64,000 bases of DNA from Paenibacillus foliorum (lineage in GTDB: Bacteria; Bacillota; Bacilli; Paenibacillales; NBRC-103111): assembly GCF_013141765.1 (NCBI RefSeq), contig NZ_WHOD01000101.1, positions 62,001-126,000 of the forward strand, read 5' to 3'. The notes under the pieces are model-generated. The model did no database searches, was not told where the DNA came from, and worked only from the letters and a program-made list of their open reading frames with translations. The position numbers and the translations under genes are program-made. Positions within the stretch are counted from its first letter, which is position 1; each line of letters starts with the position of its first letter. This document shows positions 58,599 through 64,000 of the stretch, piece after piece.

Positions 58599-60359
58599 TT
58601 ATCCATAAAATGGGATTCTTATCATCACGATGATACCGCCACCAGGTTTATTCTCGTATTCAAGGCCATATGATGTCCCGTAGTTAAGCTGCAGCCGTTT
58701 ATTTACATTACCAGTACCAAAGCCGAGCATGCTCCCGCTATTTTCTTCCTCTCCTAAGCTTTGATTAATCGCTCTCACATCTTCTTCTGACATCCCCTTG
58801 CCGTTATCCTCCACATATAGCCGTACCTCCTGATTGTCCAATTGCCCCCAGATACGTATCAAGCCCTGTCCGCGTTTTTGCTTCATGCCATGATAGATAG
58901 CGTTTTCAACTAAAGGCTGTAAAGTCAGCTTAACAATATTACAGCTCATAATGTCCGGTTCCATATCGATCTCATAGATAAAATCTTCGCCATAACGCAT
59001 CTGCTGAATGTACAAATAATTTCGGATGTGCTCGATTTCTTGGGAGATGGGGATGATTTCATTCCCTTTATTAATGCTAATTCTATAAAAGTTAGATAAA
59101 GCCGTTACCATTTCACCGGCATCTTTATTTTCTTCCATTTCACAAAGCTGTTTAATCGAGTACAACGTATTATATAGAAAATGCGGTTTAATCTGTGACT
59201 GCAGAACAGCCAGCTCCGCTGATCTCTTTTTCTCCTGTTCTTCCTTTACTTCTTTTAACAAATTATTGATTCTGAGCATCATCTCCTGGATCCCTCTGCT
59301 CAGTACGCCTATTTCATTTGAAGGGAACGTGTTGTACCGAATGGTTAGATTCCCATCTTCAATCCGATTCACTGTATGCGTTAATTTAATCAGAGGTTTG
59401 GTGATGATATGAGCTACGATATTGGACAGAACTGCGGCGAATACAATCACCAGCAGCATCACTGTAACGATCACCAATCCAATAGAATTCACCTTATTAA
59501 AGAGTTCGCTTTCCGGCACAATGGCAGCGATCTTCCATTTATTAAGGCTTAGCGTATCGTAAACAATCAGCATTTTTTCACCGTATTTATTCGTGATATT
59601 GATTTGCCCTGAGGGTGCTTCAGCTATCATTAGTTCCCTTTGCAGAACCGAGTCTTCAACGTTGTATTGATGTGCTACATTTTTAAAGCTCATAACCCCA
59701 TCATAGCTTACGATGCATAAATAACCATTTGTACTGATCTTGGCATTATTCAACAAATCGTAAAAAAAGCGGCTCTTCAAATTCATCATGAAAATACCAT
59801 TTGTCCGTGATTTATCTTTGCCAAACATGCGGTATACACTGATCACTTGAGGTGTAAGCAATCTGTCTTCATCATGTATATTAAGCCATTTAATTACGGA
59901 GAGGCGCTCGCTTTCTAATTTTTCACTGTAATCATCTAAAGAAATATTGACGGTTGAACTTGCAGAATTTTGTTTGTACAGAGATACTCGTCCTTCATTG
60001 TAATAGAACAAAACCGAATCCAGCATAGAATAACGTTCAAAATAAGAGTCGAATGCTTTATTCATAAATATGTAATCCTCTGGCTCTAAAGAAACTTCTG
60101 GATCATCTGTCTTTTTCATAATGGAAAGCCATTCGGATTTATTTTCAAGACCTATTAGCTCTGCAATAAAAGCGGTTAATTTATCGTTTAACAAGCTTTT
60201 CGTTTGAGCAATCGTGTCGTTCAAGTTGGTGAATGCGTTTTCTTCCAGCTGCTGTGAAGCCAGCATAAAAGAGATTGTACCTGTAACCAGTACAAATACA
60301 ATGATGATGGGGACAAATAACCAAAGGATCGTTGATTTTAATGAACGAAATACCGGCAC
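58599..60359 (-). CDS. YesM-type sensor histidine kinase (module 3)
   Basis: 586 residues from a GTG at 60359 (GGGGGAGG upstream). Membrane helices TILWLFVPIIIVFVLVTGTI and GLVIVTVMLLVIVFAAVLSN flank a 250-residue extracellular sensor. HAMP domain (KPLIKLTHTVNRIEDGNLTI). His block QSQIKPHFLYNTLYSIKQLC. HATPase boxes PLVENAIYHGM, EDNGKGM and GFGTGNVNKRL. It pairs with the regulator downstream. Confidence 0.94.
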   Translation of the reverse strand: MPVFRSLKSTILWLFVPIIIVFVLVTGTISFMLASQQLEENAFTNLNDTIAQTKSLLNDKLTAFIAELIGLENKSEWLSIMKKTDDPEVSLEPEDYIFMNKAFDSYFERYSMLDSVLFYYNEGRVSLYKQNSASSTVNISLDDYSEKLESERLSVIKWLNIHDEDRLLTPQVISVYRMFGKDKSRTNGIFMMNLKSRFFYDLLNNAKISTNGYLCIVSYDGVMSFKNVAHQYNVEDSVLQRELMIAEAPSGQINITNKYGEKMLIVYDTLSLNKWKIAAIVPESELFNKVNSIGLVIVTVMLLVIVFAAVLSNIVAHIITKPLIKLTHTVNRIEDGNLTIRYNTFPSNEIGVLSRGIQEMMLRINNLLKEVKEEQEKKRSAELAVLQSQIKPHFLYNTLYSIKQLCEMEENKDAGEMVTALSNFYRISINKGNEIIPISQEIEHIRNYLYIQQMRYGEDFIYEIDMEPDIMSCNIVKLTLQPLVENAIYHGMKQKRGQGLIRIWGQLDNQEVRLYVEDNGKGMSEEDVRAINQSLGEEENSGSMLGFGTGNVNKRLQLNYGTSYGLEYENKPGGGIIVMIRIPFYG

Positions 60360-60435
60360 AAGGATCCTCCCCCTAAATACAACATTCAGGGAGAGCGAAT
60401 GCTCGCTCGCCCCAAATGCAATGAATGTATCTTGC

Positions 60436-61797
60436 TTATTTTTTCATAGCAGCATCATAATCAGCTTTCGCTTTTTCCATCGAAGTAGCCCAGCCTTTTA
60501 CGAATTCGTCAACGCTCATTTTACCTGTAAGCACTCTTTGGAAATCAGGCTCAAGCTGTTGAGTCGTAATCTTCGTGTAATCCGGCAGATGGGAAGGAAG
60601 ACTTAAGGCAATCGTTTCTTTATCAGCCAGCACTTCTGCACCTTGTTGAATATGCTGCGTGTTTTTCACGTAGTCGCTTTTCAGTGAATCGGTGTTGGTA
60701 GGCATTTGACCAATATTTTGGTTCCAATACGTTTGACTGTCTGCATTCATTAAGAAGCTTAAGAACTTCCATGCTTCCTGAGGATGCTTAGAGTTTTTAA
60801 ACATCACTAATCCGTTTGCAACCGGAACTACGACTCTTTTGCCATTACCCGCTTTGGGTGGAATAACACCTGCAAATTTGCCGTTACCAAGATTGGTTAC
60901 ATGGTCATTATAAGAGCCAAAGTTATGTTGAATGATAGCCGTAGTACCTGTGTCAAACGTTGCGTTCATCTCTTTATTGCTGTTCGTAATGTCACTTACT
61001 GGAGTATTCTTTTTATATAGAGCCACATATTTATTCAAAAATTCGGTAATTTTCGGATCTCTAACCGTAGCTTTGCCATCCGGCGTAAAGTATTCACCGA
61101 TACCGGAATAGGCATAAATCATAGAGGTTAGCTGATTGATGCTTCCTGAACCTCCTCGAATGCTGAATCCGTAACGATTGTTTTTGATATCAGTCAGCTT
61201 GTCAACATCGGTGAAGAAGTCTTCCCAGGTTGTTGGCGCTTTCAATCCTGCATCCTTTACCCAGTCCGTTCGATACCAGAGGATGTCCAGAAACATCGTA
61301 TGCGGCAGATAATACAGTTTTTTGTCCGCAGTTAAGCCTCGATCGAACTCAACTATATTCGAAGCAATTTTGTCTTTATCACTCCAATCCTTAAAATACG
61401 GATCGAGTTCTTGTACAGCTCCCTTAGCCACAAAATCAGATAACCATACCATATTGATACCAGCAACATCAGGCATATCGTTGGCCGCAATGGAAACATC
61501 GTACTTTTGTTTGGCACCGCTTGCAGGGATTCCCACATATTCAACTTGGATATTCGGATTCTTTGCTTGGAACCGCTTAATAAGTTCTTCATAAAAAGGA
61601 GTTCGGTTCGGGCCAGGGTTCTCATCCCAAAATGTAATTTTCACATTTTCTGCCGGTTTGGAGGTTTGGGCTGGTGGCGTTGTCGTTGGTGCTGGCGTTT
61701 TATCAATGGGAGTTGAGCCACCGGTGCTGCATGCTGATAAAGTCAATGATAAAGCTGAGCCCATTACCATTAACATTTTAAGACCCTTTTTGTACAT
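60436..61797 (-). CDS. extracellular sugar-binding lipoprotein (module 3)
   Basis: 453 residues. Lipoprotein signal MLMVMGSALSLTLSACSTGG, lipidated Cys 23, Thr/Pro-rich linker. Family 1 solute-binding words VKITFWDENPGPNRTPFYEE, NPNIQVEYVGIPASGAKQKY and LYYLPHTMFLDILWYRTDWV. AAGGAGATG precedes the ATG. In module 3 the binding-protein gene is third, after the two permeases, instead of first. Confidence 0.94.
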   Translation of the reverse strand: MYKKGLKMLMVMGSALSLTLSACSTGGSTPIDKTPAPTTTPPAQTSKPAENVKITFWDENPGPNRTPFYEELIKRFQAKNPNIQVEYVGIPASGAKQKYDVSIAANDMPDVAGINMVWLSDFVAKGAVQELDPYFKDWSDKDKIASNIVEFDRGLTADKKLYYLPHTMFLDILWYRTDWVKDAGLKAPTTWEDFFTDVDKLTDIKNNRYGFSIRGGSGSINQLTSMIYAYSGIGEYFTPDGKATVRDPKITEFLNKYVALYKKNTPVSDITNSNKEMNATFDTGTTAIIQHNFGSYNDHVTNLGNGKFAGVIPPKAGNGKRVVVPVANGLVMFKNSKHPQEAWKFLSFLMNADSQTYWNQNIGQMPTNTDSLKSDYVKNTQHIQQGAEVLADKETIALSLPSHLPDYTKITTQQLEPDFQRVLTGKMSVDEFVKGWATSMEKAKADYDAAMKK

Positions 61798-61878
61798 GTT
61801 AACATCTCCTTAGTAATATTAATATATGCTAAATCCCTTTTCGAATAAAGACTCGAGCAGAGAATTAGTTCAGCCCTA

Positions 61879-62745
61879 CTACCCTTTTACAGCTCCTGCA
61901 CTTATACCCTGCACCAAAAACTTTTGAACATAGGCGAACAAGATTGCCGCTGGCAACAAAGCAATTACGCTTCCCGCAGCCAATGCACCATATTGAATGT
62001 CATATTCACCCTGCATATATCGAAGCCCAACCGGCAATGTAAAGAGCGCCTTTTTACTAATTAACATGAGAGCAAATAAGAATTCGTTCCACGAACCTAT
62101 AAAGGTGTAAACCATGGTTGCTACAATACCTGGCATAAGGATAGGGAATACGACTAGGAATACAGATTTCAAGCGACTGCATCCATCCACCATCGCCGCT
62201 TCTTCTAGCTGCTCAGGAATGTTCGAGATAAAGCCACTCATCAATATAGCATTGAAGGGAAGCTGGAACGTGCTGTTAATAATGACTAACGCCATTAAAT
62301 TGCTAGTTAAATGCAAAGCTCTGAAAATCTCGAACATGGGAATAAGAAGCATTGCCCCTGGAATGAACTGCGTACATAACAGCAATAACATGAACAGCTT
62401 TTTGCCTCTGAATTTAAATCGACTGATCGCATAACCGACCAGAATTGAGCAAACAAGCACGATTAATACGGTCAAAGCTGCAACTATTAAGCTGTTGATG
62501 AAATACTTGGAGAAACCTACATTATTCCATGCGATCAAGAAGTTATTAAAGGTAGCGGGCAGTGGCAAATACTTGATGGGGAGCTTAGTAATGTCACTCT
62601 CCCTCTTAAATGCGGTGACAAGCGCCCAGAATAAGGGAAATAACGTGAACACCATTGCCAGAAGCATCGGTATGTACAAGAGGAATGCTTTTTCCATTAT
62701 CCTAGGAAGAATTGGAGCTGTTTTTATGGTTTGTGTGTTTCTCAT
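61879..62745 (-). CDS. sugar ABC transporter permease, MalG type (module 3)
   Basis: 288 residues, six membrane helices, EAA loop LEEAAMVDGCSRLKSVFLVV, C-terminal LVQGISAGAVKG. FTLFPLFWALVTAFKRESDI opens the family. It starts 2 bases after the MalF-type gene ends. An 80-base gap separates it from the lipoprotein gene, with no clear terminator. Confidence 0.93.
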   Translation of the reverse strand: MRNTQTIKTAPILPRIMEKAFLLYIPMLLAMVFTLFPLFWALVTAFKRESDITKLPIKYLPLPATFNNFLIAWNNVGFSKYFINSLIVAALTVLIVLVCSILVGYAISRFKFRGKKLFMLLLLCTQFIPGAMLLIPMFEIFRALHLTSNLMALVIINSTFQLPFNAILMSGFISNIPEQLEEAAMVDGCSRLKSVFLVVFPILMPGIVATMVYTFIGSWNEFLFALMLISKKALFTLPVGLRYMQGEYDIQYGALAAGSVIALLPAAILFAYVQKFLVQGISAGAVKG

Positions 62746-62747
62746 AC

Positions 62748-63683
62748 TTACTCTTCCTTTCCATATCCGCTTAATTTCAAGTAGAACACTGCAAACAGGA
62801 GCAGTATGATAAAGCCAATTACAGTCAGAGCTGAACCATAACCAAAGTCTTGCGCGACAATCGCCTGCTTGACGATGTACATCGGGAGTGTAGTCGTTAA
62901 ATCAATAGGTCCGCCTGTCCCGTTAGTCATTACAAATATTAAATCGACGTTATTAAACTCCCATACCGCTCGCAGCAGTGTCGTTAATATAATGGTCGTT
63001 TTCAAAAACGGGAGTGTAATATGGATGAAGGATTTCCATCGTCCCGCTCCATCCACCACTGCTGACTCGTACAAATCACCAGGGATTGTTTGCAAACCAG
63101 CGAGCAATGCGATTGTGAAGAAAGGTATGCCTCTCCATAATTCAGCTGTTACAATTGCAGGAAATGCCGTGTGTACCTCAGAGAGCCAAGCAATTTTATG
63201 CTCGATAAGGCCTAGTTTCAGAAAAATATCGTTGAGCGGCCCTATTTGTTCGTTAAATAAGATTTGCCACAAGGTGGAGGTTACAACCCCTGAAATGGCC
63301 CACGGCAATATCGCTGCTGATCTGAATAATCCACGGAATTTAAATGCTTGATTCAGCATGAGTGCAATTCCCAACCCGCATATGAGCTGGAGAACAACCT
63401 CGACGAACACCCATTTAGCCGAGACCCACAAGGTTGAAAAAAACAATTTGTCAGATGTGAAGATAGCTCTGAAATTGTCGAGCCCAATAAATCCATTCTC
63501 GTAAGCTTTCGCAGGATTAAATCTCTGCAAGCTGAAATAAAATACATTCCCGACGGGGTAGAACAAAAAGACAATAATCAGGACAATCGCCGGCGCGATC
63601 AGGATGTAAGGCAACCACTGAATGCGCTGCTTCTGTTTTCTTACGACCGCCCGGTTTACAACGGTTGATTGATTTGTACTCAC
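62748..63683 (-). CDS. sugar ABC transporter permease, MalF type (module 3)
   Basis: 311 residues from a GTG at 63683 with GGAGG 7 nt upstream. Six membrane helices (LPYILIAPAIVLIIVFLFYP), EAA loop YESAVVDGAGRWKSFIHITL, hallmark MTNGTGGPIDLTTTLPMYIV, here TNGTGGP instead of the usual TGGGP. First gene of module 3. The 190 bases upstream hold no clear promoter that I could pick out. Confidence 0.93.
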   Translation of the reverse strand: MSTNQSTVVNRAVVRKQKQRIQWLPYILIAPAIVLIIVFLFYPVGNVFYFSLQRFNPAKAYENGFIGLDNFRAIFTSDKLFFSTLWVSAKWVFVEVVLQLICGLGIALMLNQAFKFRGLFRSAAILPWAISGVVTSTLWQILFNEQIGPLNDIFLKLGLIEHKIAWLSEVHTAFPAIVTAELWRGIPFFTIALLAGLQTIPGDLYESAVVDGAGRWKSFIHITLPFLKTTIILTTLLRAVWEFNNVDLIFVMTNGTGGPIDLTTTLPMYIVKQAIVAQDFGYGSALTVIGFIILLLFAVFYLKLSGYGKEE

Positions 63684-63871
63684 TGGGTTTCCTCCACTTC
63701 AAGTGTTTCGAATTTTACTTAATCCGCTTCTATAGTTTAATTTTAAGATAGTTAAGCTTTATAGAGAATCAAATATCATTATCAGAGTGTTTAAGATGAT
63801 TAACAGTTAAATGGCATCAAAAAGCCTCTTCTATATAAAAAGGACCGTGCCAACGGTTGAAAAATCACTTA

Positions 63872-63910
63872 TTAAAAAAAGAGAAGCAGGGATAATCCCT
63901 ACTTCTCTTT
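63872..63910 (-). terminator. terminator of the gene at the right edge
   Basis: AGAGAAG-C-AGGGAT (63880-63893) pairs with ATCCCT-A-CTTCTCT (63895-63908); the mismatch is G-U in minus RNA, and TTTTTTTAAT follows on that strand. Confidence 0.85.
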
Positions 63911-63941
63911 TTTGCGATTTTTGTCCATCGTTTGGTTGCAC

Positions 63942-64000
63942 TTAGTTAGTTTTAGTGAGGCCAATAAAATCGAAGGATTGACCACTTGCAGCACCTGCAA
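63942..64000 (-). CDS. C-terminal end of a gene that continues beyond the window
   Basis: A minus-strand frame open to the right edge encodes AGAASGQSFDFIGLTKTN and stops with TAA at 63942-63944, 32 bases before a strong terminator. The FDFIGLTKTN ending resembles the last strand of a carbohydrate-binding or coagulation-factor-like domain, so a secreted glycan-acting protein is plausible next to a sugar importer, but too little is present to assign. Confidence 0.5.
   Translation of the reverse strand, partial: AGAASGQSFDFIGLTKTN

Noticed and set aside
1..64000. CRISPR arrays, rRNA or tRNA genes
   Set aside because: No regularly spaced identical repeats with unique spacers and no tRNA-like or rRNA sequence words were seen; the only short-period tandem repeats are those listed.

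Overview
The window looks like chromosomal DNA of a spore-forming, Gram-positive Paenibacillaceae bacterium (Paenibacillus or a close relative). The support is a ger spore-germination operon, S-layer-homology and copper-amine-oxidase-type stalk domains, a T-box leader, strong GGAGG ribosome sites with many GTG/TTG starts, and three sugar-type ABC importers each paired with a YesM/YesN-type two-component system. Most genes are intact and separated by clear intrinsic terminators. There is no prophage, no CRISPR array and no rRNA or tRNA gene.

Layout. 1-2423: a large membrane protein cut by the window edge. 2.5-5.7 kb: an MFS transporter and a type-2 tyrosyl-tRNA synthetase behind a tyrosine T-box. 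5.7-17.2 kb: cell-surface and metabolic genes, namely two stalk-domain proteins, a hydrolase, a LURP-one-like protein, an AraC regulator with a PhyH dioxygenase, a YhdH-type oxidoreductase, an AAA ATPase, a YhcH-type protein and an SLH-CAP protein. 17.2-18.1 kb: a membrane-anchored helix-turn-helix protein followed by four tiny ORFs, each with its own ribosome site, that no standard annotation would call; at least two encode strongly amphipathic 22-24-residue peptides. 18.3-22.1 kb: gerB-gerA-gerC. 22.3-24.5 kb: aldo/keto reductase and NAD epimerase. 24.6-30.3 kb: first sugar ABC importer with its two-component system. 30.5-35.2 kb: small genes, a NUDIX hydrolase, then an ArsR regulator, a cysteine-rich protein and a SulP anion transporter that share AT-rich operator-like sites. 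35.2-37.4 kb: an orphan solute-binding lipoprotein with a long leader. 37.4-39.4 kb: adaA-adaB-alkA adaptive response to DNA alkylation. 39.5-42.1 kb: an mhq-type quinone/electrophile detoxification cluster with its MarR repressor and two matching palindromic operators. 42.2-45.7 kb: opuC-type osmoprotectant importer. 45.7-50.3 kb: an orphan tyrosine recombinase, EamA and MFS exporters, a GIY-YIG protein and a decayed stretch containing remnants of at least two genes. 50.4-56.8 kb and 57.0-63.7 kb: second and third sugar ABC importers with YesMN-type systems. The right edge holds the last codons of another minus-strand gene.

The three importer modules are built from the same five parts (lipoprotein, two permeases, sensor kinase, AraC-type response regulator) in three different orders, which fits independent carbohydrate-uptake loci sensed through the cell surface. 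Candidate catabolite-repression (cre-like) sites lie in front of two of the binding-protein genes. The most unusual element is the small-peptide cluster at 17265-18090. Other items worth checking are the 5'-UTR repeat that ends in a ribosome site, the hairpin that buries the phyH ribosome site, the ArsR/SulP/cysteine-rich regulon and several ghost-gene tails.
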